This document shows positions 34,698-45,575 of a DNA stretch of 64,000 bases, in pieces. The notes below the pieces were generated by a model. The model was given only the letters and a program-made list of their open reading frames with translations. It searched no databases and was not told the DNA's origin. This stretch comes from Micromonospora coriariae (GTDB lineage: Bacteria > Actinomycetota > Actinomycetes > Mycobacteriales > Micromonosporaceae), in assembly GCF_900091455.1 (NCBI RefSeq), contig NZ_LT607412.1:5766001-5830000 (forward strand). The letters run 5' to 3'. The stretch's first letter is position 1. Each line of letters begins with the position of its first letter. The position numbers and the translations under genes were made by a program.

Positions 34698-35111
34698 ATG
34701 GCCGTCCCCGCGCTCACCCCGCACCCCGATCCGCCGCGCTCCGTGCCGCTGCGCGAGGCGCGCACCCGGTTCAGCCAGCTCGTCGCGCTGGCCGAGCTGA
34801 CCGACGTGGTCACCGTCGTCACCCGCGACGGCGATCACCGCCCGGTCGCCGCGATCGTCCCGGCCGCTGCCGCCCGCAGTGGCGCACAGGCCCGCGCCGA
34901 CGCCGACCGGCTCGCCGCGGTCACCGCCGGCTGGGCCCGTCGCCTCGACGAGCAGCACCGGCGCAGCAGTCACCGGCACGCCGCCGAGCTCGGTGCCGTC
35001 CGCGCGGCACTGGCCGAGGCGTGGGCCGAGCTGGACCGCCGCGTCGTCCCGGGCAGTGACCCGGCACTGGCCCGGCTGCGCGCCGCACACACCGACCTGC
35101 TCGCCGGCTGA
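34698..35111 (+). CDS. Phd/YefM-like protein with long C-terminal extension
   Basis: 137 residues. SVPLREARTRFSQLVALAELTDVVTVVTRDGDHRPVAAIVP (residues 14-54) matches the antitoxin Phd/YefM fold, in which the first half dimerises and binds DNA. The remaining 80 residues are helical and Ala/Arg-rich. No toxin gene lies next to it: a GNAT ends 41 bases before, and an unrelated operon converges after. It may be an orphan regulator rather than an antitoxin. Confidence 0.65.
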   Translation: MAVPALTPHPDPPRSVPLREARTRFSQLVALAELTDVVTVVTRDGDHRPVAAIVPAAAARSGAQARADADRLAAVTAGWARRLDEQHRRSSHRHAAELGAVRAALAEAWAELDRRVVPGSDPALARLRAAHTDLLAG

Positions 35112-35163
35112 GCCGTCCCCGTCGGGCCCGCCCGGCGGACGACGGAGGCACCGCCACAAGGTG

Positions 35164-36231
35164 TCAGCCGGTTGCCGGGTAGGCGTGCGTCTCGGTCGCC
35201 TTGACCGCCACCCAGACCTGCTGGCCGGGGATCAGCCGCAGCTGGGCGGCGGCGGCCGGGGTGACGTCCGCGGCCACCCCGATCGGCCCGTCCAGCTGCA
35301 CCCGCACGTTGTCGCCGTGCCGCTGGACGCCGGCCACGGTGCCCGCCCAGGTGTTGCGCGGGCTGCCCTCCGGTCGGCCCGGGTGCAGGGCCACCGCCGC
35401 CGGGCGGAAGGCGACGAACGCCTCCCCGTCCAGACGGTCGGCGACGGTGAGGGTCAGCTCCGGTGCGACCCGCACCGCGTGCCCCTCGGCCCGCCCCCGA
35501 TAGAGGTTCAGCCCGACCAGGCGGGCCACGTAGTCGGTGCGCGGGCGGGCCGTGACGCTGGGGCCGTCGCCCTCCTGCACCACCCGTCCGCCCTCCACTA
35601 TGACCAGGCGGTCCGCCAGCGCCAGCGCGTCCAGCGGGTCGTGGGTGACCAGCACCGTCGCCCCCGGATGCGCGGACAGATGGCGGTGCAGCTCCGCGCG
35701 GGTGTCCAGCCGGGTGCGGGCGTCCAGCGCGGCGAGCGGCTCGTCCAGCAGCAACAACGACGGCGTGACGGCCAGCGCGCGGGCCAGCGCCACCCGCTGC
35801 GCCTGCCCGCCGGAGAGCTGCCGGGGCCGGCGGTGCGCCTGCCCGGCCAGCCCCACCCGACCGAGCCAGTCCCGAGCGGTGGCCCGCGCCGCCCGACGGT
35901 CGACGCCGTGCCGGCGCGGCCCGAAGGCCACGTTGTCCAGTGCGCTGAGGTGCGGAAAGAGCAGGTAGTCCTGGAAGACAACGCCGATCGGCCGGCGTTC
36001 GGTGGGCACCCAGCGCCGGCTCGCCGGCCGGTCCAGGTCGGCGCCGTCGAGCGTGACGTGCCCGGCGGTGAGCGGGTGCAGCCCGGCAAGCGCGCGCAGC
36101 GCGGTGGTCTTGCCGGCGCCGTTCGGCCCGAGCAGCGCGACCACCTCGCCGGGTGCGACCCGCAGCGGCACCTCCAGCCGGAAGGCGCCCCGGTCGACGA
36201 CGAGCCGGGCGTCGAGCAGTGGCGCGGTCAC
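35164..36231 (-). CDS. modC: Molybdate ABC transporter ATPase ModC
   Basis: 355 residues. Walker A GPNGAGKTT, Q-loop VVFQDYLLFPHLSALDNVAFG, signature LSGGQAQRVALARALA, Walker B LLLLDEPLAALD, H-loop VTHDPLDA, and a C-terminal TOBE domain (WAGTVAGVQRHGDNVRVQLDG). The TOBE domain and gene order fix it as ModC. The GTG start overlaps the modB stop by four bases. It energises molybdate (possibly tungstate) import. Confidence 0.93.
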   Translation of the reverse strand: MTAPLLDARLVVDRGAFRLEVPLRVAPGEVVALLGPNGAGKTTALRALAGLHPLTAGHVTLDGADLDRPASRRWVPTERRPIGVVFQDYLLFPHLSALDNVAFGPRRHGVDRRAARATARDWLGRVGLAGQAHRRPRQLSGGQAQRVALARALAVTPSLLLLDEPLAALDARTRLDTRAELHRHLSAHPGATVLVTHDPLDALALADRLVIVEGGRVVQEGDGPSVTARPRTDYVARLVGLNLYRGRAEGHAVRVAPELTLTVADRLDGEAFVAFRPAAVALHPGRPEGSPRNTWAGTVAGVQRHGDNVRVQLDGPIGVAADVTPAAAAQLRLIPGQQVWVAVKATETHAYPATG

Positions 36232-37043
36232 GGGCTGGTCATCCAGCGGTCGCGGAGCGCGGCCAGGATGACCACCGAGACGGTGAGCAGCACCAGGCTG
36301 AGCACGATCGCGGACTCCAGATCGGTCTCCAGCGCCAGGTAGACGGCGAGTGGCATGGTCTGCGTCCGGCCGGGATAGTTGCCGGCGAAGGTGATGGTGG
36401 CGCCGAACTCGCCGAGCGCCCGGGCCCAGCAGAGCACCGCGCCGGCGGCCAGCCCCGGTGCCACCAGCGGCAGCGTGACGTGGGTGAAGGTGGTCCAGCG
36501 GCCCGCACCCAGCGTCGCGGCGGCCTCCTCGTAGCGGTGGTCGGCGGCCCGCAGCGCACCCTCCACGGCGATCACCAGGAACGGCATGGCGACGAACGAC
36601 TCGGCCAGCACGACACCCGCGGTGGTGAACGGAAGGGTGACGCCGAACGTGGCGTCGAGCCACCCGCCGAGCAGCCCGCGCCGGCCGAAGACCAGCAGCA
36701 GCGCCACCCCACCGACCACCGGCGGGAGCACCAGCGGCACGGTGACCAGGGCGCGGACCAGTCGCCGGCCGGGGAACTCGACCCGGGCCAGCAGCCAGGC
36801 GAGCGGCACCCCGAGGAGCAGGCAGAGCATGGTGGCCAGGGTCGCGGTCTGCACCGACAGCCGCAGCGCGGTCAGCGCCCCCGGCTCGGTGAGCCGCTGC
36901 GGCAGCGTCGTCCACGGTGCCCGGACCACCAGCCCGGCCAGCGGCAGGACGAGGAAGAGCAGCCCCAACCCGGCCGGGATCAGCAGTGCCGCCGGCACCC
37001 GGCCGCGCCGCCGGGGCACGGCGGTGTCGAGGACCCGGCTCAC
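36228..37043 (-). CDS. modB: Molybdate ABC transporter permease ModB
   Basis: 271 residues with about six membrane segments. VPLVLPPVVGGVALLLVFGRRGLLG and the EAA loop YEEAAATLGAGRWTTFTHVTLPLVAPGLAAGAVLCWARALGEFGATITFAGN are characteristic of ModB/CysT permeases. GTG start overlapping modA by four bases. Forms the channel with ModC. Confidence 0.93.
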   Translation of the reverse strand: MSRVLDTAVPRRRGRVPAALLIPAGLGLLFLVLPLAGLVVRAPWTTLPQRLTEPGALTALRLSVQTATLATMLCLLLGVPLAWLLARVEFPGRRLVRALVTVPLVLPPVVGGVALLLVFGRRGLLGGWLDATFGVTLPFTTAGVVLAESFVAMPFLVIAVEGALRAADHRYEEAAATLGAGRWTTFTHVTLPLVAPGLAAGAVLCWARALGEFGATITFAGNYPGRTQTMPLAVYLALETDLESAIVLSLVLLTVSVVILAALRDRWMTSP

Positions 37044-37834
37044 GGGGCCTGGAACCCCGACTCGGCGAGGACCGCCTGTGCCGGCGCCGACCGGACGTAC
37101 GCGACGAAGGCCCGTGCGCCCGCCCGGTTCGGCGCGTCCTTCAGCGCCACGATCGGGCAGTCGTTGACCGCCCGCGCCGACTCGGGGAACTCGACGCCGG
37201 TCACGTCGGCGGTCGCCGCGCGGGCGTCCGTGCGGTAGACCAGGGCAGCGTCGACCTCGCCCAGCTTCACCTTGGCCAGCGCGCCCCTGACGTCCTGCTC
37301 GAGGGTGACCGGCGTCAACGCCACCCCGGCCTCCTCCAGCGCGGAACGGGCAGCCGCGCCGCAGGGCACCTGGTCGGCGCAGAGCGCCACCTTCACGCCC
37401 GCCCGGGTCAGGTCGGCCAGCCCGGTCACCCCCCTCGGGTTGCCCCGGGGCACCGCGATCACCAGCTGATTGCGGGCGAAGATGCTCGGCGTGCCGTCGG
37501 CGTTGCCCGCCTCGGTCACCGTGGTCATGTTCCGCGAAGCGGCCGAGGCGAACACGTCCGCCGGGGCGCCCTGGTTGATCTGGTTGGCCAGGGCGGAGCT
37601 GCCCGCGAAGTTGAACGTCACAGTGCTGCCCGGGTACGCGGCCTCGAAGTCCTTGCCGATGCGCGTGAACGACCCGGTCAGCGACGCGGCGGCGAACACT
37701 GTCACCGCGCCGGTGACCCCGCCGTCCCCGGTGCCGCCCGACGTCGGGCCGTCGCCTGGGCCGCAGCCGGCCACCGCCAGCCCGGCCACCGCCACCAGTA
37801 CGGCCACCGCCGTGCGCACCGCCCGCACCCTCAT
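37040..37834 (-). CDS. modA: Molybdate-binding lipoprotein ModA
   Basis: 264 residues. Signal peptide with lipobox AVAGCG, then VTVFAAASLTGSFTRIGKDFE, NFAGSSALANQINQGAPADVFASA and RNQLVIAVPRGN, all ModA signatures. The Ser/Ala residues of FAAASL and FAGSSAL contact the oxyanion in known structures. Overlaps the regulator gene upstream (ATGA) and modB downstream, so four genes form one unit. Confidence 0.93.
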   Translation of the reverse strand: MRVRAVRTAVAVLVAVAGLAVAGCGPGDGPTSGGTGDGGVTGAVTVFAAASLTGSFTRIGKDFEAAYPGSTVTFNFAGSSALANQINQGAPADVFASAASRNMTTVTEAGNADGTPSIFARNQLVIAVPRGNPRGVTGLADLTRAGVKVALCADQVPCGAAARSALEEAGVALTPVTLEQDVRGALAKVKLGEVDAALVYRTDARAATADVTGVEFPESARAVNDCPIVALKDAPNRAGARAFVAYVRSAPAQAVLAESGFQAP

Positions 37835-38253
37835 CCGCCCGACCTTCCCCTGGCCGGGGCGGATGCGGCCCGCTCCACCACCACCGTGGTCGACTTGATC
37901 ACCGCGACGGCCACCGAGCCGACCCGCAGGTCAAGCTCGTCGACGGCCTCCCGGCTCATCAGCGACACGATCCGGAACGGGCCCGCCTGGATGTCGACCT
38001 GGGCCATCACAGTGTCCTTGCGTACGTCGATGACGATGCCGCGCAGCCGGTTGCGCGCGGAGGAGAGCTCGGCGCCCGCGGCGGGGTCGGCGGCCTGCGC
38101 GCGGGCGAAACCCGCCAGCTCGGCGCCGTCGATGACCCGATGGCCGTGCGCGTCGCGCCCCGCGACCAGCCGCCCGGCGTCCACCCAGCGGCGCATCGTG
38201 TCGGCGCTGACGCCCAGCAGCTCGGCCGCCTCGCCGATCCGAAACATCGTCAC
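37831..38253 (-). CDS. MerR-type HTH plus TOBE (Mop) regulator of molybdate transport
   Basis: 140 residues. An excisionase/MerR-type helix-turn-helix (FRIGEAAELLGVSADTMRRWVDAGRL) in the first 50 residues is joined to a single Mop/TOBE domain (NRLRGIVIDVRKDTVMAQVDIQAGPFRIVSLMSREAVDELDL), which binds molybdate. It is shorter than ModE and uses a different HTH, but the logic is the same: sense molybdate and repress mod. First gene of the operon with modABC, coupled by ATGA. Confidence 0.85.
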   Translation of the reverse strand: MTMFRIGEAAELLGVSADTMRRWVDAGRLVAGRDAHGHRVIDGAELAGFARAQAADPAAGAELSSARNRLRGIVIDVRKDTVMAQVDIQAGPFRIVSLMSREAVDELDLRVGSVAVAVIKSTTVVVERAASAPARGRSGG

Positions 38254-38340
38254 CGGCTCACCCTAGCCCTCGCATCTGCGAGCGGGAAAGGCCGGAACGG
38301 GCTGCGTCTGCGTACTCCCAACTCAGTGGCGTGGGTACGG

Positions 38341-39279
38341 TCAGCAGCGGGGGGCGTCGAGCGGTGCGGCACCGGCGAGGGCTTCGAGGGTCGCCGCCGG
38401 GGCGACCGACTCCGCCGGGGCGGGGCCCGCCGTGCGGGTCGCAACGGCCGAGGGCGAACCGCTGGGCGTACGGGTCGCGCCGGCCGGGGCACCGGGGCCG
38501 GCGAGGGAAGCCGTGCCGCGTTGGACCCGCTTCGCGACCATCCGGATGTTGGTGGCGGTTGCCTGGCGCCCGTACACATCGGTGACCCTGATGCTGTACG
38601 GCCCGGGGCCGAGCCCGCGCTCGACGACCCAGTAGTTGTCGTTCTGGCGGGCCGCCGTGCGGAAGCCGCCGCCCGGACCCTTCGCCTCGACCGAGCGCAG
38701 CGGGTTGCCGTGGTTGCCCACCTGCACCGCGAACCACCACTGCGAGGCGCCGTTCTTCATCCGGAAGGTGAGCCCTCCGTCGAGCGGCGGACTCACCACC
38801 GCCCGGTACGTCACCGGCACCACACCCTGCGCCCGGTCGGCGATCCGGGCGAACGCCTCTTCGGAGAGGTCGATACGGCCGGGCGTGCACCCGGCGCACT
38901 GATCCATGACCACGACCCGGACCGTGCCCTTCGGGCCGCTCACGTCCAGGTAACCGCCGCAGGCCGCCGCCCCGGCGTACTCCGACGGGCCGAGTGCCAC
39001 GTAGAGCCGGCCCGCCGGAGGGCTCGGAAAGGAACAGTTGCCGCCCGAGCCGCCCGCGTCGTAGAAGGTGGCCTTTCCCTTGTGGACGGTGCTGCCCGTC
39101 GGCGGTGCGGCGCAGGCCGGAGCGGCGCCGGAGCGTACGGCGAGTGTGATGCCGAGCACGGCGGCCAGGGCGGTGACCCCGGCACCGGCCACCCAGTGTC
39201 GGATCCGTCGATTGGGCCGGCGCGGACCGCTGTCGCCGGCCGGGGTGTCGTTCTCGAGGTCCGTGCCTGGTGCGGTCAC
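38341..39279 (-). CDS. Expansin-like secreted/membrane-anchored protein
   Basis: 312 residues from a GTG at 39279. One membrane segment (WVAGAGVTALAAVLGITLAV, about residues 30-50) acts as anchor or uncleaved signal. GKATFYDAGGSGGNCSF, AACGGYLDV and VVVMDQCAGCTPGRIDLSEEAFARIA form a double-psi beta-barrel with the expansin Asp; the following WWFAVQVGNHGNPLRSVEAKG region is the expansin-type binding module. A Pro/Ala/Ser-rich tail ends the protein. Such proteins loosen cellulose or peptidoglycan without hydrolysis. Confidence 0.83.
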   Translation of the reverse strand: MTAPGTDLENDTPAGDSGPRRPNRRIRHWVAGAGVTALAAVLGITLAVRSGAAPACAAPPTGSTVHKGKATFYDAGGSGGNCSFPSPPAGRLYVALGPSEYAGAAACGGYLDVSGPKGTVRVVVMDQCAGCTPGRIDLSEEAFARIADRAQGVVPVTYRAVVSPPLDGGLTFRMKNGASQWWFAVQVGNHGNPLRSVEAKGPGGGFRTAARQNDNYWVVERGLGPGPYSIRVTDVYGRQATATNIRMVAKRVQRGTASLAGPGAPAGATRTPSGSPSAVATRTAGPAPAESVAPAATLEALAGAAPLDAPRC

Positions 39280-39450
39280 GGCGCCTGATGTTGCCGCACC
39301 GCCTCGAGCAGCGCAACAACGTCCGGGCGGACGGCGCCGGTCAGTCCAGCACCTCCACGGTGTCACCGACGCTGACCGTACGACGTCGCGGGCGCCCGGC
39401 TCGGCCCGCACCGTCATCTGGAGTCCCGGAACACCCGGACCTGGATCGCC

Positions 39451-39942
39451 TCAGACCCGGCGCGGGTGGCCCTTGAGGTGCCGGCCCAGCTCGCGGGCGA
39501 TCTCCCGGTTGGCGTCCCGCTCGGCCAGCGTCTGCCGCTTGTCGTAGCTGCGCTTGCCCTTGGCCAGGGCCAGCTCGACCTTGGCCCAGCCGTTGTCGAA
39601 GTACATCGACAGCGGGACCAGGGTCACCCCACCCTCGCGGACCTTCTCCAGTATCCGGTCGATCTCGGCCCGGCGCAGCAGCAGCTTGCGGTTACGCCGG
39701 GGGGCGTGGTTGGTCCACGTGCCGTAGGCGTACTCGGCGATGTGCAGGCCGTACAGCATGATCTCGCCGTCCCGCTCGTGGGCGAACGCGTCGACCAGCG
39801 ACGCCCGCCCCTCGCGCAGCGACTTCACCTCGGTGCCGACCAGCACGATGCCCGCCTCGTACGTGCGGAGCACGGTGTAGTCGTGCCGGGCCTTCTTGTT
39901 CGAGGCGATCAGCCGGCGTTCGGGCTGCTTGGACGGGCTCAC
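39451..39942 (-). CDS. smpB: SsrA-binding protein SmpB
   Basis: 163 residues. [38 protein letters not shown] is the conserved SmpB core, followed by ENHAP-like [13 protein letters not shown] and the basic tail [25 protein letters not shown]. It binds tmRNA for ribosome rescue (trans-translation). No tmRNA gene was found in the window. The ATG at 39942 matches normal length. Confidence 0.97.
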   Translation of the reverse strand: MSPSKQPERRLIASNKKARHDYTVLRTYEAGIVLVGTEVKSLREGRASLVDAFAHERDGEIMLYGLHIAEYAYGTWTNHAPRRNRKLLLRRAEIDRILEKVREGGVTLVPLSMYFDNGWAKVELALAKGKRSYDKRQTLAERDANREIARELGRHLKGHPRRV

Positions 39943-39967
39943 CCCGCGACGATATCCGGCCCGCCGC

Positions 39968-42205
39968 TCAGCCCGTCCGTCGCAGGTCCGCGCGCAGCCG
40001 CTCGGTCAGGTCCCGCTCCGCCGCCGCGAACGTCTCGTCCGCCTCGCACGGCCAGTGACCCAGGATCGGCGGCGGCACGCTGTCGTACGGCGGTGGCACC
40101 ACGTCGTGCGGGTCGACCAACCGGCGGTCCACCGAGCCCTCCGGCCCGGTCACCGTCCCGCGGTTCCAGGGACGGTGCGGAGCGAAGATCCAACCGCCGA
40201 TGGGGTCGGTCTCGCGCCACAGGTTCACCCAGCGCCAGCCGACCCGCTCGCCGATCTCGCGCAGCACCTCGTCGTCGACGTAGGCGGGAAACAGCTGTGA
40301 GTACAACCGCTGCAGGGGCGTCCCGTAGGTCAGCAGGGCGACCCGGCCGGTGACCCGGGGCGGCAGTTGCAGGACCGTGGCGGCGAGCAGCACCGAGCCG
40401 TGGCTGTGCCCGGCCAGCAGCACCGCCTCGCCCTGGTCGACCAGATAGGTGATCCGCCGGGTCAGTTCCGGTACGGCTCGCTCGGCGTAGCAGGGCGGGG
40501 CGAAGGGGTGCGCCGCCCGGGGCCAGAAGGTCCCCAGGTCCCAGAGCACGCCCACGTACCGACGGAACTGCGCTGTCCGGTACGCGAAGATGCCGCCGAT
40601 CACCAGCCCGAGCACGATCGCGGCGATCGCGTAGCTGCCCATCCCGATCAGGAAGTTGACCATGTCGGCGGGCACCCTGAGATAGCGCTGGATCACGTCA
40701 CCGGGATAGAGCTGGAGCAGGCCGAGCACGCTGGCGGCGAGGCCGAGCGCGGCCAGGCCGGCGTAGACCACAGTGAGCGGGGGCAGCCGCTCGGTGAACC
40801 GGGCCCGGGCCACCGCCTGCTCGACCTGGGACAGTCGCTCCGCCGCCTCCGGCGGCGCGTTCGGAAAGTCGGCGGCCACGATCGCCGCCGCGGCCCGCCT
40901 CCGCTCGTTCCGGGTCAGCACCGTGACCACGCCGCCGACCAGCAGCGCGGTCAGCACCGCGATGAAGAACCCGAAGATCGCCCACTTGTACGCCAATGGC
41001 GGGCTGGTGGCCAGTCGGTCAGCGGTCTGCCCGTCGCGGTCCAGCAGGTCCGACACCCGGTAGACCAGCTCGGCGGAGAACGCCACGGCGAGGCCGGCGC
41101 CCACAGTGACGAAGGCCGGCGCGCCCAGCGCGCGCAGCGGTGAGGCTCCGGGCGGCCCGCCCCGTCGCCAGATCACCAACGCGGCGAGTACGACCAGCAG
41201 CGCGGTCTGGCTGGCGAACAACCAGGCCACCAGCGCGCCGTACCCGGGCAGCTCGCGGCTCTGTGCCCACGGCTTCGGACTGATGATCGTGTACACGATC
41301 ACCAGGATGGTCAGGCCGCAGGCGATCGTGCGTAGCCCGCGGGTGAGCCCGTCGACCCGGGTCGACGGGCCGGGCCGGTCGATGCTCTGCACCACGGTGA
41401 GCAGGACCAGACAGGCGAGCAGCACCGCCCCGGTGGCCACGACCAGCACCGCCATCACCCAGGACGCTCCCTGGCTGACCCGGGCGGCCAGCAGGCTGCC
41501 ATCCAGGGTGGCGAACGCGCCGGCGACGTGCACCGAACGCAGCCGGCTCACCAGCGGCGTGCCGTCCCACTGGCCGACCGCGCTCAACCGGTGCGCGGCG
41601 GCGGCGGCGGGCGCCCGGGTCCGGAACGCGTCGAACGAATGGCCGGGGCGGGCGCCCAGCCACCAGACGAGTCCGACGGCGGCGACCGGCACCAGTGCCA
41701 GCAAGCCGAGACGCAACCCGGGCGAGCGCCCGCCGAGCCAGGACAGCCAGCTCCGCCCGGCCATGCACGACGGGGTGCCCATGCAGCGCCAGGCCACCAG
41801 GTCCAGCGCCACTCCGACGATGGAGAGCACGTACAGCATGGTGAGGGTGAGCGCCAGCACCCGGCACAGCGCGACGATGCCGTGCTTCGAGGCGTGACCC
41901 GCCGGGCGCATCCAGAGCGCCACGTTGCAGAGCATGAACGGCAGCAGGAACACCAGCGACAGCGTCCGCACGGCCGTGCCGGACGGCAGGTCGCTCCAGC
42001 GGTACGCCTCGAGCGTGATCCCGCCGGTACCTGTCGCGTCCGGGTAGCCCTCACGCGGGCGGTAGAACCCGCCGCTGCGGTCCCCGGCGACCTGGTGGAC
42101 GTGCGGCCGGTCCAGCACCTGGTCGGCCCCCGCCCCCGAGACGCCGTGCACCCGCAGCTCCACGACCCGGTCCGACGTCGGTCCGGTCGTCGACGCGTCC
42201 GCCAT
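39968..42205 (-). CDS. Large membrane protein with split alpha/beta-hydrolase features
   Basis: 745 residues. The N-terminus [19 protein letters not shown] looks like the first strand and oxyanion HG loop of an alpha/beta hydrolase. About nine to ten membrane segments follow (residues 75-540, with soluble loops). Then [22 protein letters not shown] provides a GxSxG nucleophile elbow (Ser601), [17 protein letters not shown] is lipase-like, [11 protein letters not shown] may supply the acid, and later HDVV or GHW the His. Likely a membrane-embedded lipase/esterase. No operon partner; it is divergent from the receiver-oxidoreductase gene. Function uncharacterised. Confidence 0.7.
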   Translation of the reverse strand: MADASTTGPTSDRVVELRVHGVSGAGADQVLDRPHVHQVAGDRSGGFYRPREGYPDATGTGGITLEAYRWSDLPSGTAVRTLSLVFLLPFMLCNVALWMRPAGHASKHGIVALCRVLALTLTMLYVLSIVGVALDLVAWRCMGTPSCMAGRSWLSWLGGRSPGLRLGLLALVPVAAVGLVWWLGARPGHSFDAFRTRAPAAAAAHRLSAVGQWDGTPLVSRLRSVHVAGAFATLDGSLLAARVSQGASWVMAVLVVATGAVLLACLVLLTVVQSIDRPGPSTRVDGLTRGLRTIACGLTILVIVYTIISPKPWAQSRELPGYGALVAWLFASQTALLVVLAALVIWRRGGPPGASPLRALGAPAFVTVGAGLAVAFSAELVYRVSDLLDRDGQTADRLATSPPLAYKWAIFGFFIAVLTALLVGGVVTVLTRNERRRAAAAIVAADFPNAPPEAAERLSQVEQAVARARFTERLPPLTVVYAGLAALGLAASVLGLLQLYPGDVIQRYLRVPADMVNFLIGMGSYAIAAIVLGLVIGGIFAYRTAQFRRYVGVLWDLGTFWPRAAHPFAPPCYAERAVPELTRRITYLVDQGEAVLLAGHSHGSVLLAATVLQLPPRVTGRVALLTYGTPLQRLYSQLFPAYVDDEVLREIGERVGWRWVNLWRETDPIGGWIFAPHRPWNRGTVTGPEGSVDRRLVDPHDVVPPPYDSVPPPILGHWPCEADETFAAAERDLTERLRADLRRTG

Positions 42206-42357
42206 GGGCCCCCCGAGGTGTGCGCGGCAGTCGGGCGGGTCGTCGGTGTGCGGCCACCCGCGCGGCGACCCGGCTTACCCGCCTCGCGCCCGACCAACCG
42301 TGAACCCCGGCCCGGACCGACCCCGCCCGGTGCGGCGGCCACCTGGCAGGTGGTTTC

Positions 42358-44025
42358 ATGGGCGCCATGGCGAACCCGGTGATCCTGACCGTCGACGACG
42401 ACCCGGTGGTGTCCCGGGCGGTGGCCCGGGACATCCGGCGCCGGTACGGCGACCGCTACCGGGTGCTGCGGGCCGCCTCGGGCCCGGAGGCGCTGGACGC
42501 GCTGCGGGAGGTCAAGCTGCGCGGCGAGCAGGTGGCGCTGCTGCTGGCCGACCACCGGATGCCGGAGATGACCGGGGTCGAGTTCCTGGAGGCCGCGATG
42601 GACATCTTCCCGGCCGCTCGCCGGGTGCTGCTCACCGCGTACGCGGACACCGACGCCGCGATCGAGGCGATCAACGTGGTCGACCTGGACCACTACCTGC
42701 TCAAGCCCTGGCATCCGCCGGAGGAGAAGCTGTATCCGGTGGTGGACGGGCTGCTGGAGGCGTGGGCGGTCACCCCGGACGCGGCGACCGCCGAGATCCG
42801 GGTCGTCGGGCACCGGTGGTCGGCGCCGTCGTTCAAGGTCCGCGACTTCCTGGCGCGCAACCTGGTGCCGTACCGCTGGTTGCTGGCCGACGACCCGGAG
42901 GGTGCCCGACTGCTCGACGCGGCCGGGGCCACCGAGGCGGACGTGCCGCTGGTGGTGACCGCCGAGGGCAAGGCACTTGTCGCTCCGAGCGAGGCCGAGC
43001 TGGCCGGGCTGGCCGGGTTGACAGTGGTGCCCGCCTCCGACTTCTACGACCTGGTGGTGATCGGCGGTGGCCCGGCCGGCCTCGGCTCCGCGGTGTACGG
43101 CGCCTCGGAGGGGTTGCGCACCGTGCTGGTCGAGCGGCGGGCGACCGGCGGGCAGGCCGGCCAGAGCAGCCGGATCGAGAACTACCTGGGCTTCCCGGAC
43201 GGCGTCTCCGGCGCGCAGCTGACCGACCGGGCTCGGCGGCAGGCGGTGAAGTTCGGCGCCGAACTGCTCAGCGCCCGGGAGGTGGTCGGTCTGAGCGAGG
43301 CCGGCGGCGCCCGGCTGCTGCGCTTCGGAGACGGCACCGAGATCGCCGCGCACACCGTGGTGCTGGCCACCGGGGTCTCCTACCGGGTGCTCGACGCTCC
43401 CGGGCTGGCGGACTTCACCGGCCGCGGGGTGTTCTACGGCTCCACCGCCACCGAGGCGCCGAGCTGCGTCGACCAGGACGTCTACATCGTCGGCGGGGCG
43501 AATTCCGCCGGCCAGGCCGCTGTGCACTTCTCCCGGTACGCGGCCCGCGTGCACCTGCTGATCCGGGGCGCCGACCTGACCGCCTCGATGTCGCGGTACC
43601 TGATCGACCAGCTGGAGCGCATCGACCGGATCACCGTGCACCCGCACACCGCGGTGGTCGGCGGCGCCGGGCAGGACCATCTGCAACAACTCACCCTGTG
43701 CGACACCCGTACCGGCGAGGCCCGCTCGGTGGACACGTCCTGGCTGTTCATCTTCATCGGCGCCGAGCCTCGGACCGACTGGCTGGACGGGGTGCTGGTC
43801 CGCGACGGGCGCGGCTTCATCGTGACCGGTCCGGATCTGATCACCGGTGGGCGGCGCCCCGCCGGCTGGTCGCTGTCGCGCGACCCGTACCACCTGGAGA
43901 CCAGCCTGCCGGGGGTGTTCGCCGCCGGTGACGTGCGGGCCGAATCGGTCAAGAGGGTCGCCTCGGCGGTCGGCGAGGGTGCCATGGCCGTGTCGCTCGT
44001 GCACCGCTACCTGGAGGCCCAGTGA
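42358..44025 (+). CDS. Response-regulator receiver fused to thioredoxin-reductase-like flavoprotein
   Basis: 555 residues. Residues 1-130 form a receiver domain (VDDDPVVSR, phospho-acceptor Asp65 in LLADHRMP, LTAYAD, LKPW). A 90-residue linker of thioredoxin-like character (VVGHRWSAPSFKVRDFLARNLVPYRWL) leads to a TrxR-like FAD/NADPH module: VVIGGGPAGLGSAVYGASEG, ATGVSYRVL, VYIVGGANSAGQAA, FAAGDVR. The usual CATC redox pair is replaced by EAPSCVDQDV, leaving one Cys. Start at 42358 or 42367; the first has GGTGG at better distance. Followed by a histidine kinase gene that presumably phosphorylates it. Confidence 0.88.
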   Translation: MGAMANPVILTVDDDPVVSRAVARDIRRRYGDRYRVLRAASGPEALDALREVKLRGEQVALLLADHRMPEMTGVEFLEAAMDIFPAARRVLLTAYADTDAAIEAINVVDLDHYLLKPWHPPEEKLYPVVDGLLEAWAVTPDAATAEIRVVGHRWSAPSFKVRDFLARNLVPYRWLLADDPEGARLLDAAGATEADVPLVVTAEGKALVAPSEAELAGLAGLTVVPASDFYDLVVIGGGPAGLGSAVYGASEGLRTVLVERRATGGQAGQSSRIENYLGFPDGVSGAQLTDRARRQAVKFGAELLSAREVVGLSEAGGARLLRFGDGTEIAAHTVVLATGVSYRVLDAPGLADFTGRGVFYGSTATEAPSCVDQDVYIVGGANSAGQAAVHFSRYAARVHLLIRGADLTASMSRYLIDQLERIDRITVHPHTAVVGGAGQDHLQQLTLCDTRTGEARSVDTSWLFIFIGAEPRTDWLDGVLVRDGRGFIVTGPDLITGGRRPAGWSLSRDPYHLETSLPGVFAAGDVRAESVKRVASAVGEGAMAVSLVHRYLEAQ

Positions 44026-44080
44026 GCGCGAGGAGTGAGCCGGGTCTGCGAGCCCCGCAGTCGCGAACGAAGGAGCCCCA
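44026..44080 (+). other. Spacer with repeated start-like motif between receiver-oxidoreductase and kinase genes
   Basis: 55 bases containing GAGCGCGAGGAGTGAGCC, CGAGCCCCGCAGTCGCGAAC and GAAGGAGCCCCAGTGAGC. CCAGTGAGC occurs at both ends, as if the junction had been duplicated by an inserted element. It supplies the ribosome site of the kinase gene. I recall similar spacers elsewhere in Micromonosporaceae but cannot verify this here. Confidence 0.35.
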
Positions 44081-45517
<1,437 letters not shown>

Positions 45518-45575
45518 CCCGCGGTCCGGTCGTTTCGGTGGGGGCCGAAGGATGACGGCCGTACGGTCGGCGACC

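Noticed and set aside
35012-35111. Toxin gene partner for the Phd-like protein
   Set aside because: Neither flank has a PIN, Fic, RelE or Doc-like frame; next genes are a GNAT and modC.
39345-39420. Complement reading TVSVGDTVEVLD followed by a stop, like the C-terminus of a MOSC-domain protein
   Set aside because: Only about 25 codons, upstream frame does not continue the similarity; too short to call a remnant.
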